From assembly GCF_030757795.1 (NCBI RefSeq), contig NZ_JAUQWH010000078.1:1-40846 (forward strand): a stretch of 40,846 nt of DNA, read 5' to 3'. The stretch is from Actinoplanes oryzae. GTDB lineage: Bacteria > Actinomycetota > Actinomycetes > Mycobacteriales > Micromonosporaceae. The translations under genes and the position numbers were made by a program. The notes beneath the pieces are model-generated. The model did no database searches. It had not been told where the DNA came from and worked only from the letters and a program-made list of their open reading frames with translations. How positions within the stretch are numbered: the first letter of the stretch is position 1; each line of letters begins with the position of its first letter. Shown one piece after another: positions 7,266 through 15,003 of this stretch.

Positions 7266-8780
7266 GTGCGGAAAGTGACGGGACCAACCGATCACGTGGT
7301 GGTGGTCGGCGCCGGGCTGGGCGGGCTCGCCTGCGCCCTGCACCTGGCCGCGGCCGGGCGGCAGGTGACCGTCGTCGAGCGGGAGGCCGTCCCGGGCGGC
7401 CGGGCGGGCCGGCTCACGGTCGGCGGCTACGAGTTCGACACCGGCCCGACCGTCCTGACCATGCCGGAGCTGATCGAGGAGCCCCTGGCCGCGGTCGGCG
7501 AGCGGCTCGCCGACTGGATCGAGCTGACCCCGGTCGACCCGGCCTACCGGGCGTACTATCCGGACGGCTCGACCCTCGACGTGCTCACCGACACCGTCCG
7601 CATGGCCGGCGAGATCTCCCGGGTCTGCGGCCCGCGGGAGGCCGACGGCTATCTGCGCTTCGTCGACTTCGCGCGGCAGTTGTGGCAGCTCGAGCGCGAG
7701 GACTTCATCGGGCGCAACCTCGACACCCCGATCGACCTGCTCAACCTCAAGCTGGTCAAGCTGCTGGGCCTGGGCGGCTTCCGCCGGCTCCAGCCGAAGA
7801 TCGACCAGTACTTCCGCGACCCGCGTACCCGCCGGATCTTCTCCTTCCAGGCCATGTATGCGGGCCTGGCGCCGCACGACGCGCTCGCGATCTACGCCGT
7901 GATCGCCTACCTCGACTCGGTCGCGGGCGTCTACTTCCCCAAGGGCGGCATGCACGCCGTGCCCAAGGGGCTGGCCGGCGCGGCGGAGAAGCACGGCGTG
8001 CAGTTCCGCTACGGGACGACCGTCACAGGGATCGAGACCTCCGCCGGGCGGGCCACCGCCGTGCTCACCGACACGGGCGAGCGCATCGCGGCCGACGCCG
8101 TCGTCCTCAACCCGGACCTGCCCGTGGCGTACCGCGATCTGCTCCCGGGCTCCGCGCGCCCGCGCAAGCTGAAGTATTCGCCGTCGTGTGTCGTGCTCCA
8201 CATCGGATCGGACCGCACCTACTCGAAGATCGCCCACCACAACATCCACTTCGGAGCGGCGTGGAAGGGCACGTTCGACGAGGTCATCCGGCAGGGCAAG
8301 CTGATGAGCGACCCCTCACTGCTGGTCACCAACCCGACCTACTCGGACCCCGGCCTGGCTCCGGCGGGCCGGCAGACCTACTACGTGCTCGCGCCGACGC
8401 CCAATCTCGACATCGCGCCGCTCGACTGGCGCGGCGGGCTCGGCCGCAAGTATGCGGACGAGCTGGTTCGCACGCTGGAGGACCGCGGCTACATCGGCTT
8501 CTCCGAGGGGATCGAGGTCGAGCGGATCATCACCCCGGCCGACTGGGCCGACCAGGGCATGGCGGCCGGCACCCCGTTCGCCTCGGCGCACACCTTCGCT
8601 CAGACCGGCCCCTTCCGCCCGAGTAACCTGCACCCCAGCCTGGGCAACGTCGTTTTCACCGGGTCGGGCACACAGCCCGGTGTGGGCGTACCGATGGTGC
8701 TGATCTCCGGAAAGCTGGCAGCGAGCCGCGTGACCGGTTCCGCCGCGGCGCCCGACGGCTTGGTGGGGAGGGTGGCGTGA
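7266..8780 (+). CDS. crtI: Phytoene desaturase (CrtI type)
   Basis: 504 residues. The N-terminal FAD-binding motif VVVVGAGLGGLACALHLAAAG and the following VPGGRAGRLTVGGYEFDTGPTV are typical of CrtI oxidoreductases. The C-terminal flavin motif TGSGTQPGVGVPMVLISGKLAA closes the family signature. It introduces double bases into phytoene to give lycopene or a less desaturated product. Start GTG at 7266 is preceded by GGAG eight bases upstream; a longer frame begins inside the crtE end but lacks FAD-family sequence. It overlaps or abuts idi (8777/8810). No lycopene cyclase or ketolase gene is in the window, so the end product is open. Confidence 0.93.
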   Translation: MRKVTGPTDHVVVVGAGLGGLACALHLAAAGRQVTVVEREAVPGGRAGRLTVGGYEFDTGPTVLTMPELIEEPLAAVGERLADWIELTPVDPAYRAYYPDGSTLDVLTDTVRMAGEISRVCGPREADGYLRFVDFARQLWQLEREDFIGRNLDTPIDLLNLKLVKLLGLGGFRRLQPKIDQYFRDPRTRRIFSFQAMYAGLAPHDALAIYAVIAYLDSVAGVYFPKGGMHAVPKGLAGAAEKHGVQFRYGTTVTGIETSAGRATAVLTDTGERIAADAVVLNPDLPVAYRDLLPGSARPRKLKYSPSCVVLHIGSDRTYSKIAHHNIHFGAAWKGTFDEVIRQGKLMSDPSLLVTNPTYSDPGLAPAGRQTYYVLAPTPNLDIAPLDWRGGLGRKYADELVRTLEDRGYIGFSEGIEVERIITPADWADQGMAAGTPFASAHTFAQTGPFRPSNLHPSLGNVVFTGSGTQPGVGVPMVLISGKLAASRVTGSAAAPDGLVGRVA

Positions 8781-8809
8781 CAACGAGCCGCACGGAAGGA
8801 GAGAAGCCC

Positions 8810-9382
8810 GTGACCACGCGGGAGGGCGACTTCGTCGAGCTCGTCGATCCGGACGGCCTGGCCGTCGGGCAGACGACCGTCGGCGCCGCCCATGTGGCTC
8901 CGGGTCTGCTGCACCGGGCCTTCTCCGTCTTCCTTCGCGATCCGTCGGGACGGGTCCTGCTCCAGCAGCGCGCCGCGGTGAAGACCCGCTTCCCGCTGCG
9001 CTGGGCCAACACCTGCTGCGGTCACCCCTCGCCCGGCGAGTCACCGTCCGTGGCCGCCGTCCGGCGCCTCGCCGAGGAGGTCGGCATCTCGGGCGTGACC
9101 CTGACCGAGGTGGGCGTCTATTCGTACTACGCGGAGGATCCGCAGACCGGCCGCGTGGAATACGAGTACGACCACGTGCTGCTCGGCGACGTCCCCGCGG
9201 GCCTGACACCGGCCGCCGACCCGGACGAGGTGGCCGACCTGCGCTGGGTCGCCCTGGACGACCTGGTGCCGCAGATCACCCGGGAGCCGCGGGCTTACGC
9301 GCCGTGGCTGCGCGGCGTGGCGGACTCCCTCCAGCGCCACCTCGACCCCGACGACACGGCGGAGCGGTCAGGTGGGCGATGA
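8810..9382 (+). CDS. idi: Isopentenyl-diphosphate delta-isomerase, type I (Nudix)
   Basis: 190 residues; interconverts IPP and DMAPP. The active-site segment NTCCGHPSPGES carries the catalytic Cys, and VEYEYDHVLLG the catalytic Glu pair; the Nudix-like box AAVRRLAEEVGIS follows. Two starts are possible. GTG at 8777 overlaps the crtI stop and has GGGGAGG four bases upstream. GTG at 8810 has AAGGAG eight bases upstream and aligns better with the usual N-terminus, so I prefer it. Placement in the crt operon should raise DMAPP supply when carotenoids are made. Overlaps litR by 11 bp. Confidence 0.92.
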   Translation: MTTREGDFVELVDPDGLAVGQTTVGAAHVAPGLLHRAFSVFLRDPSGRVLLQQRAAVKTRFPLRWANTCCGHPSPGESPSVAAVRRLAEEVGISGVTLTEVGVYSYYAEDPQTGRVEYEYDHVLLGDVPAGLTPAADPDEVADLRWVALDDLVPQITREPRAYAPWLRGVADSLQRHLDPDDTAERSGGR

Positions 9383-10511
9383 CGCCCTGACAGCGGGGGC
9401 GGTGGCGCGCAGGCTGGGCGTCGCCGTCACCACGCTGCGCACATGGCACCAGCGATACGGGCTGGGGCCGAGCCATCACGTGCCCGGCCAGCACCGGCGC
9501 TACACCCGCGACGACGTCGAGCGGCTGGAGGTGATGCGCCGGCTCACGGCCCAGGGCGTCGCGCCGGCGGAAGCCGCGGCGTGGGCGAAACGTGCGCCGA
9601 TGCCGGGCTCGGCGCCGGACGCCGGAGGCACGGATCCGCCGGAGGCGCCGATGATCGACGTCGTCTGGCACTCGACACCCGACAACTTGCGGCCGGCCGA
9701 CCCCCCGCCGCCCCTGCAGCACGCCATCGACACGTCCTGGCTGGACATCGCGGATCTCGCGACGCTCACCGGGCGTGACGGCGGCGGCCACACCATCCGC
9801 ACAGGCCGCGCCGGGGCCACCGCACGCGGCGTAGCCCGGGCTGCCATGCGGCTGGACGCGGCCGCCCTGCGCACGATCCTCGAGATGACCGTGGCGGAGC
9901 GCGGCGTCGTAGCCGCCTGGAACGACGTGATCATGCCGGTCCTGATCGGCGTGGGCGAGCGCTACGAGGCGACGTTGCGCTACATCGAGGTCGAGCACCT
10001 GATTTCGCGTACGGTCACCGAGGTGCTCAGCACGGTCGCGCGGCCCTCGGGCAACGAGGTGGTCCGGGTGCTCCTCGCCGCGGCCGACGAGGACCAGCAC
10101 ACCCTCCCGCTCGAGGCGCTCGCCGCGGGCCTGGCCGAGCGGGGCGTGCCGAGCCGGCTGCTGGGCGGTCGCGTTCCGCCCCAGGCGCTCGTCGACGCGG
10201 TCAACCGCACGGGGCCGGACATCGTGGTGCTGTGGAGCCAGCTGTCCTCGACGGGGGACCCGGAGCAGTGGCATCGGTTGCGGGCGGCCGCCCACAGTCC
10301 GCTGCTGTGTGTCGCTGCGGGGCCGGGGTGGCCGGCGGAGGGGCTGCCGGAAGGGATCGTACGGCCGGGAAGCCTGATGGAGGCGGTGCGCATGATCGCC
10401 GTCGCCGCGACGCCCGAGTCCGCCGACGATCGTGGCGTCGCGGAGGCCGCAGCACCGCGGGTGGCCAGTACCCGGGGCGGTAGTCGGCAAACGGGTGAGA
10501 CGGGGCTCTGA
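9372..10511 (+). CDS. litR: LitR/CarH-like MerR regulator with B12-binding domain
   Basis: 379 residues. Residues 6-72 are a MerR winged helix (AGAVARRLGVAVTTLRTWHQRYGL). Residues ~155-220 form the helical cap and ~230-345 a cobalamin-binding Rossmann fold. CarH proteins have W-x9-E-H in the cap; here it is Y198-x9-E208-H209, so the Trp that covers the adenosyl group is Tyr. The lower cobalt ligand motif E/DxHxxG reads D241-Q-H243-T-L-P, keeping the His but not the Gly. Family members use adenosylcobalamin as a light sensor and repress crt genes in the dark. It is last in the crt operon, overlapping idi by 11 bp, so it probably represses its own operon. A GGAG lies seven bases before the GTG. 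No litS-type ECF sigma gene is adjacent. Confidence 0.85.
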   Translation: MGDDALTAGAVARRLGVAVTTLRTWHQRYGLGPSHHVPGQHRRYTRDDVERLEVMRRLTAQGVAPAEAAAWAKRAPMPGSAPDAGGTDPPEAPMIDVVWHSTPDNLRPADPPPPLQHAIDTSWLDIADLATLTGRDGGGHTIRTGRAGATARGVARAAMRLDAAALRTILEMTVAERGVVAAWNDVIMPVLIGVGERYEATLRYIEVEHLISRTVTEVLSTVARPSGNEVVRVLLAAADEDQHTLPLEALAAGLAERGVPSRLLGGRVPPQALVDAVNRTGPDIVVLWSQLSSTGDPEQWHRLRAAAHSPLLCVAAGPGWPAEGLPEGIVRPGSLMEAVRMIAVAATPESADDRGVAEAAAPRVASTRGGSRQTGETGL

Positions 10512-10518
10512 GTCGCTT

Positions 10519-10545
10519 GTCGGGCGGCCGCTCGGGCAGCCCGAC
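10519..10545 (+). terminator. Hairpin after litR
   Basis: GTCGGGC (10519-10525) pairs with GCCCGAC (10539-10545) across a GC-rich loop, eight bases after the litR stop. There is no T-run, as is common in actinobacterial terminators. Confidence 0.45.
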
Positions 10546-10745
10546 GGATGTCTCGCGTCGTACCTGGGCGCTCTCGGCTGGTCGCGTGCTGTCAGCGTCG
10601 GGCGTTGGGGGCCGAATCTCGGCGAGGTCGTGGGCTCGTCGACGGAAGGCTTGGAGTGGCGCTCGGCACACCTCCGGGCCGCCGAATCCGCGGGGGCGGC
10701 TGTTTGCGCTGGTCAGAGACGCGTCGCCGGGAGGGGGATACCGAT

Positions 10746-10775
10746 TTGGCCGAGGGTCCCGCCATCACGTATGCT
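10746..10775 (+). promoter_or_regulatory. Possible tRNA-Glu promoter
   Basis: TTGGCC (10746-10751) and TATGCT (10770-10775) are 18 bp apart and lie about 75 bp upstream of tRNA-Glu. Only a fair consensus match. Confidence 0.35.
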
Positions 10776-10848
10776 TTCCAAGCCTCAAGCGGGGCCGCCG
10801 GTTGGGGCCACACCGCAGGAATTGCCGATGTGCAATGATTGCGGAGTT

Positions 10849-10921
10849 GCCCTCATCGTCTAGTGGCCTAGGACGCCGCCCTTTCAAGGCGGTAGCACGG
10901 GTTCGAATCCCGTTGGGGGTA
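10849..10921 (+). tRNA. tRNA-Glu (anticodon TTC)
   Basis: A 73-nt cloverleaf: acceptor arms GCCCTCA/TGGGGGT, anticodon stem CCGCC/GGCGG around CTTTCAA with anticodon TTC, and T-arm GGGTTCGAATCCC. CCA is not encoded. First of three tRNA genes on the same strand. Confidence 0.95.
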
Positions 10922-11006
10922 CGGGCCGACCTAGGTCGGTGCGAGAGCAAGAAAGCGCTCATGTAAGAATGAGTGAGCAACACCGGCAAGACAGCAACAC
11001 CAGCAA

Positions 11007-11083
11007 GGTCCTGTGGAGCAGTTGGAGTGCTCGCCGCCCTGTCAAGGCGGAGGTCGCGGGTTCAAGTCCCGTCAGGACCGCCA
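11007..11083 (+). tRNA. tRNA-Asp (anticodon GTC)
   Basis: Acceptor arms GGTCCTG/CAGGACC, anticodon loop CTGTCAA with anticodon GTC, T-arm GGGTTCAAGTCCC and an encoded CCA (11081-11083). It lies 85 bp after tRNA-Glu. Confidence 0.96.
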
Positions 11084-11114
11084 GTGCCCAGTCGTCAGCA
11101 TCATCGGCGGCAAC

Positions 11115-11191
11115 GGCCAGGTAGCTCAGTTGGTACGAGCGTCCGACTGAAAATCGGAAGGTCGGCGGTTCGACCCCGCCCCTGGCCACCA
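11115..11191 (+). tRNA. tRNA-Phe (anticodon GAA)
   Basis: Acceptor arms GGCCAGG/CCTGGCC, anticodon stem TCCGA/TCGGA around the loop CTGAAAA with anticodon GAA, T-arm GGCGGTTCGACCCCGCC and an encoded CCA. Thirty-one bases after tRNA-Asp, so the pair is probably cotranscribed. Confidence 0.96.
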
Positions 11192-11215
11192 AGCCTCTCG
11201 CCGGGCTTTGAGCAT

Positions 11216-11248
11216 CGCCCACTCGCGGAAACGCCGGGTGGGCGTTTT
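11216..11248 (+). terminator. Terminator after the tRNA cluster
   Basis: CGCCCAC (11216-11222) pairs with GTGGGCG (11238-11244), followed directly by TTTT. A classical intrinsic terminator 25 bp after tRNA-Phe. Confidence 0.85.
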
Positions 11249-11258
11249 GCTTTCCCGA

Positions 11259-11338
11259 GACCGAGCGCGACACGGACCGAGCGCGACACGGACCGAGCGC
11301 GACACGGACCGAGCGCGACACGGACCGAGCGCGACACC
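11259..11338. repeat. Five tandem copies of a 16-bp repeat
   Basis: The unit GACCGAGCGCGACACG is repeated five times head to tail without gaps; only the last base of the fifth copy differs. It begins 11 bp after the tRNA terminator T-run, in DNA with no gene. Confidence 0.95.
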
Positions 11339-11341
11339 GAC

Positions 11342-11560
11342 CTGGCCGACATCGAATCGCTCCCCCACGTGCGCGGCACGGCAGGCTCGACACCGATTCG
11401 CCCCACCACGTGCGCGGCACAGATCTGGTCGACACCGACTCGGCACCACGTGCGCGACACAGACCTGGTCGATACAGATTCGGCACCACGTGCGCGGCAG
11501 GGGCGGGCTCGACACTTGATTCGCTCCGCACATGGGCGGCAGGGGCGGCATCGACTTGGC
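11342..11560. repeat. Degenerate ~40-bp tandem repeat with CACGTG cores
   Basis: Units start with CACGTGCGCG at 11366, 11407, 11447 and 11487 (spacing 41, 40, 40), with a weaker copy (CACATGGGCG) at 11529. Each unit also has a segment like GTCGACACCGATTCG. CACGTG is itself palindromic. Shared words with the preceding 16-bp array (CGACAC) suggest a common origin. Confidence 0.8.
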
Positions 11561-11890
11561 TGGGCATGCGGGACGGAGCGCGGCGCGGTCGGCACCGGCT
11601 TGGTCCAGGCGTGCGCCGGCCGGCCGGTCCGGATGGTCGTCGGGCAGGTTCGGTCAGATGCCCGCGCCGGGGCAGGTCGCTGGTGGAGCGGTCCTACTGT
11701 CCGGCGACGCTCAGACACTTGTGGGTTGTAGTGCGGCTAAAGAAGTGGCCGGTGGAAATGCGGCGAGCACGCGGAGGCGAACCCGAGCACGGAAAGCGCG
11801 AAGGCCGGGCGGCGGGGGAAGGCCAGCGGCAAGGAGGGGCGGGTCCGGGCGGCGGCGGGGAGCGGCTGGTCCGAGAGGGGGAAGGGCCGC
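11561..11890. other. Non-coding gap before the second HATPase gene
   Basis: GC-rich sequence without a supported gene. Open frames have Arg/Gly/Ala-rich translations and no ribosome binding site. It probably holds the promoter of the gene at 11891, but I cannot pick out a convincing -35/-10 pair. Confidence 0.5.
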
Positions 11891-12358
11891 ATGATCGACC
11901 GGTGTGGGGGGCATATGGGGACCATGACGTACCTCGCTGCGCAGACGCCGCCCGCTATGACCGAGGTCAGCAGGTGGGTGCTGGACAGCGCCGCGCAGCT
12001 CAAGCTGCTGCGGGCGTCGTTGCACGAGGCGCTCACGGGGAAGGTGCTGCCGGCGGGGGCAGCGCTGGACGAGATACCGGAGAAGGTTGTGCTTGTGGCC
12101 ACCGAGTTGGCCACCAACGCGCTCCGGCACGGGTTGCCGCCGACGATTGTGCGGCTGGGCCGGGCCGGGGACACTTTTGTGCTCGATGTCGTCGACCATG
12201 CGCCGGAGGCGGTGCCGGAGGTGGCCGAGGATCGGGCGCTCGGGCGGGGCGGGCTCGGGCTGCAGCTGGCGCGGCAATTCTCGCTGGACATGGGCTGGTA
12301 TCTCGACGATGACACCAAGCATGTGTGGGCGGAGTTCCCCGTGCGGGCTGATCTATGA
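11891..12358 (+). CDS. RsbW-like ATP-binding protein (HATPase_c_2)
   Basis: Up to 155 residues. The N-box ELATNALRHGLPP and the G2-like GRGGLGLQLARQFS are clear, but the G1 box (VDHAPEAVPEV) lacks the usual DxGxG, so ATP handling may be altered. In-frame ATGs at 11891, 11915 and 11924 compete. The one at 11915 follows GGGGGG by a few bases and may be real; conserved sequence begins only after residue ~20. The next gene encodes a STAS protein, so the two form a candidate anti-sigma/anti-anti-sigma pair, similar in kind to the pair at 1272-2592. Confidence 0.75.
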   Translation: MIDRCGGHMGTMTYLAAQTPPAMTEVSRWVLDSAAQLKLLRASLHEALTGKVLPAGAALDEIPEKVVLVATELATNALRHGLPPTIVRLGRAGDTFVLDVVDHAPEAVPEVAEDRALGRGGLGLQLARQFSLDMGWYLDDDTKHVWAEFPVRADL

Positions 12359-12415
12359 TCGCGATCATCGAGGGCTGTCCGGGCCAGGCCCCCCTGCCCA
12401 TGTCAGAAGGTGTAC

Positions 12416-12727
12416 GTGACCGAGCCTACCTATCAGATCTCCCGGCAAGCCGGTCACATCCGGCTCTCCGGTGATCTCGACATCAACGCCCGCGACGACG
12501 TGCGGTCCGAGTTGTTGCGGGCCGTGCGGGACGGCGGGTCCGCCGGGATCGTCATCGACCTCGGCGAGACGGCCTTCATCGACAGCGAGGCCGTGGGCGC
12601 GCTGATCGACGGGCTGCTGGCCGGGCGGGAGGCGGGCGTGCCGATGACGATCTCCAACGCCACGGGCATCGTCCACCGCGTGCTCGACGTCTCCGGCGTG
12701 CTCGACCTCTTCGACCCGGCACCCTAG
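12416..12727 (+). CDS. STAS-domain anti-anti-sigma factor
   Basis: 103 residues, a single STAS domain. GHIRLSGDLDINARDDVRSE is the first part of the fold, and LGETAFIDSEAVGALIDG carries the Ser (FIDS) phosphorylated in SpoIIAA/RsbV-type proteins. The GTG at 12416 has AGAAGG five bases upstream; an earlier GTG at 12410 overlaps that site. It lies 57 bp after the HATPase gene and is the probable substrate of that protein. Its stop codon falls inside the first unit of a 20-bp tandem repeat. Confidence 0.85.
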   Translation: MTEPTYQISRQAGHIRLSGDLDINARDDVRSELLRAVRDGGSAGIVIDLGETAFIDSEAVGALIDGLLAGREAGVPMTISNATGIVHRVLDVSGVLDLFDPAP

Positions 12728-12800
12728 CGGGAAGCCCGGCACCCTAGCGGAAGCCCCGGCACCCTAGCGGGAAGCCACGGCACCCCAGCGAGAAGCCACG
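12718..12800. repeat. Four tandem copies of a ~20-bp repeat at convergent gene ends
   Basis: Units of the form GGCACCCTAGCGGGAAGCCC begin at 12718, 12738, 12758 and 12779. The first contains the last codons and TAG stop of the STAS gene, so each full copy repeats that stop. The array fills the gap to the SGNH hydrolase, which ends at 12804 on the other strand. Confidence 0.85.
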
Positions 12801-12803
12801 GGG

Positions 12804-13799
12804 TCAGACGTTGAGCAGGTTGCCCGGCCCGGTCCAGCGGCGCACCACGCGCGTGCGCGTCATCCAGCCGCCGGCCGCGCGTACCCGGTAGGTCTGCCGG
12901 TCCTCCCGCAGCGTCTGCCAGATCCGGACGCGCCGCTCGATGCCGTTGGTGCGTACGGTCGTAGTGCGCAGCGTCCAGTCGCGGCACTCGGTCTGGTGGC
13001 GGACGACGCCGCCCACGCGGACCTTCGCGGCCAGGCATCGGCGGGCGCGGGTCGCCTGGTACGGGTTCGCGCCGGTGTAGCCCGACAGCCCGTACACGAG
13101 GGACATCGCGCGGTACCAGTTCCAGGCCATCTTCGAGTAGCCGAAGTCGTTCGGGTGGCGCAGGTCGTGCAGGTCGATGCCGGAGACCGTGGACTGGTCG
13201 ACGACCGTGATGTTGCCGTCCTGCTTCCGCGCGACCATGGCCGGGATCAGCCGGTTGTAGATGCGGTCGGCGGCGGCCTCGCGCGGCACCCGGGACGTGG
13301 CGATCTGGGCGACGAAGATCTGCGCGCCGGGGCGGGCCTGGCGGATCTGGTCGAGCATGCCGGAGAGCTTGCGAGCCGTGGTGTACGGGCCGTCGCCGAG
13401 CGTGATGTTGTTGGTGCCCGCGTGCACGAGCACCACGTCGGGCTCGTAGGTCGCCAGCCAGCCGTCGAGACGGGCGGAGAGCTCGTCGATCGTCCAGCCG
13501 CCGTGTCCCTCGTGCTGGTTGTCGCCGCCGGTGCCGTTGGTCTGCGAGCCGACGTAGTTGATCTCCAGCCCGCCGCGGATGAGGCGCTGCTCGAGGCTCG
13601 TCCGGTAGGAGGAGAGGGTGGGCGAGCCGACGCCGCGGGTGATCGAGTCCCCGAGCGGCATGACCTTCGTGGCGACGAACGCGGTGGCGGGGGCCGGTGC
13701 GGCGGCGGCGGGGATCGAGGCGTTGACGCCGGCGAGCAGGCTCGCGCCCAGGGCGGCGGTCATGGCCGCGAAGCCGAGCTTGCGTGCGCGATTCCCCAT
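12804..13799 (-). CDS. Secreted SGNH/GDSL hydrolase with Arg-rich C-terminal extension
   Basis: 331 residues with a Sec or Tat-like signal peptide (MGNRARKLGF, then an Ala-rich hydrophobic stretch to ~34). SGNH blocks are present: PLGDSIT with Ser52, HAGTNN (128-131) and D212-L-R-H215-P as the catalytic Asp-His pair. It is probably an extracellular esterase or lipase, perhaps acting on acylated polysaccharide. The last ~100 residues (230-331) lie beyond the hydrolase fold, are rich in Arg and Thr, and contain two Cys; I do not recognise them. Alone in its transcription unit; the 20-bp repeats lie at its 3' end. Confidence 0.85.
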   Translation of the reverse strand: MGNRARKLGFAAMTAALGASLLAGVNASIPAAAAPAPATAFVATKVMPLGDSITRGVGSPTLSSYRTSLEQRLIRGGLEINYVGSQTNGTGGDNQHEGHGGWTIDELSARLDGWLATYEPDVVLVHAGTNNITLGDGPYTTARKLSGMLDQIRQARPGAQIFVAQIATSRVPREAAADRIYNRLIPAMVARKQDGNITVVDQSTVSGIDLHDLRHPNDFGYSKMAWNWYRAMSLVYGLSGYTGANPYQATRARRCLAAKVRVGGVVRHQTECRDWTLRTTTVRTNGIERRVRIWQTLREDRQTYRVRAAGGWMTRTRVVRRWTGPGNLLNV

Positions 13800-13923
13800 G
13801 ATGCGTTCCCCTCCGAGCGGTGCTGACGCTCAGAAGTTCGGCGCAGCCGCCCCGGAAACGATCACTGTCTGGTAGCCGAAGGTTGTGATCGAGGAGCAGA
13901 GCCGGCGGCTCCGACGGGAGAGA

Positions 13924-14565
13924 TCAGGAGCCCAGGATCCCGCGCAGGGCGCTCGGGAAGTCGTCGGCCGTGCGCGTGGGTTCCACGGCGAGAGAGGAAG
14001 GCCACTGGCGACCGCGGTGCAGCCAGACGGTGCGAAGGCCGGCCGCGGCGGCGCCGGCGATGTCGTCCGCGGGGTTGTCCCCGATCATCCAGCCGCCGGC
14101 GGCCGAGGGAAGGCCGGCGGCCTCGGCGCCCAGGTCGAAGATGCGACGGTCGGGCTTGCGCACGCCCACGCCCTCGGAGACGACCCAGCCCGCCACGAGC
14201 TTGTCCAGGCCGGTACGACGCAGCTTCGCCTCCTGCTGGCGTACGGAACCGTTGGTGACGACGACCGGCGACCACCCGGCGGCGACCGCCTCCTGGAGCA
14301 CCGCGGCGACCGCGGGGTCGGGGTCGAGGTGCGCAACCACGCCGAGCTGCAGCTCCTCCAGAAGGTGCTGGACGGGCAGGCCGAGCCGCTCGGCGAGCTG
14401 GGCGGCGAGGCGCGGGCGCGGTTCGTAGCCGTCGTTGTCCGCCTCGATCGTCCAGGCCACGTCGACCGCGGCGCCGCCGTGCGCCGGGATCCAGTCGAGG
14501 GCCCAGCGGCGGAAGGAGCCCGTACGGTCGACGAGGGTGTTGTCCAGGTCGACGAGGACCAGCAT
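13924..14565 (-). CDS. HAD-family hydrolase
   Basis: 213 residues. HAD motif I is LVDLDNTLVD (nucleophile DxD), motif II VVVTNGS, motif III the Lys in VRKPDRRIF and motif IV MIGDNPADDI. The cap is a helical C1-type insert between motifs I and II, as in pyrimidine nucleotidases and phosphoglycolate phosphatases. Substrate unknown. The ATG overlaps the stop of the upstream gene by one base (TGATG), so the two are translationally coupled. Confidence 0.88.
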   Translation of the reverse strand: MLVLVDLDNTLVDRTGSFRRWALDWIPAHGGAAVDVAWTIEADNDGYEPRPRLAAQLAERLGLPVQHLLEELQLGVVAHLDPDPAVAAVLQEAVAAGWSPVVVTNGSVRQQEAKLRRTGLDKLVAGWVVSEGVGVRKPDRRIFDLGAEAAGLPSAAGGWMIGDNPADDIAGAAAAGLRTVWLHRGRQWPSSLAVEPTRTADDFPSALRGILGS

Positions 14566-14957
14566 CAGGCGGCGCGGTGGCGCAACGTCGCCACGGTCGA
14601 GCCGGCGAGCGCGAGCAGGCACTCCGGCAGCTGCCCGTCGGCGATGGCGGCCCCGAAGAGCGCCTCGCCGGTCGGGACGTCGCCGTTGACGTAGGCGCTG
14701 ACGAAGCGGGCCACCCACCGCTTGTCGTAGCGAGCGTCGTCGATGCCGGGGAAGTCGAGGGTCCAGGGTCCGCCGGGCCGGATGTGCTGCCCGACCATGG
14801 TCGCGGCCAGGCACCAGGCCACGTCCCAGGCGCCCACGACCCCCGAGCGGTCGACGACCGCGTCGAAGGTGCCGACCACGGCGTCACTGTCGCCGCTGAG
14901 CGCGCATTGCAACACCTGCGCAGCGTCGTCCAATGCGTGCTGTGGTACGTCGGTCAC
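14565..14957 (-). CDS. Conserved hypothetical protein, coupled to the HAD hydrolase
   Basis: 130 residues starting VTDVPQHALDDAAQVLQCAL. It has features of an aminoglycoside-phosphotransferase-like or helical protein (WTLDFPGIDDARYDKRWVARFV), but I cannot assign a family. The GTG at 14957 is preceded by TACCTT seven bases upstream (14965-14970), which would make it leaderless. The longer open frame to 15080 runs antisense into the thioesterase region and looks unlikely. First gene of a two-gene unit with the HAD hydrolase. Confidence 0.65.
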   Translation of the reverse strand: MTDVPQHALDDAAQVLQCALSGDSDAVVGTFDAVVDRSGVVGAWDVAWCLAATMVGQHIRPGGPWTLDFPGIDDARYDKRWVARFVSAYVNGDVPTGEALFGAAIADGQLPECLLALAGSTVATLRHRAA

Positions 14958-15003
14958 GTCAAGAAAGGTACGCGGATCCGTCAAGAAACGCCGCTGGAGA
15001 GGC

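Larger units (their letters stand above)
10512..10848. other. Non-coding gap between litR and the tRNA genes
   Basis: No supported gene. It holds a hairpin just after litR (10519-10545) and a possible tRNA promoter (10746-10775). The remaining sequence shows no clear repeat or start site. Confidence 0.6.

Noticed and set aside
10849..11191. tRNA attachment site for an integrative element
   Set aside because: No integrase, excisionase or duplicated tRNA 3' end is visible in the flanking sequence.
11342..11560. Possible CRISPR array
   Set aside because: Units are directly adjacent with diverged but related sequence throughout; there are no unique spacers and no cas genes.
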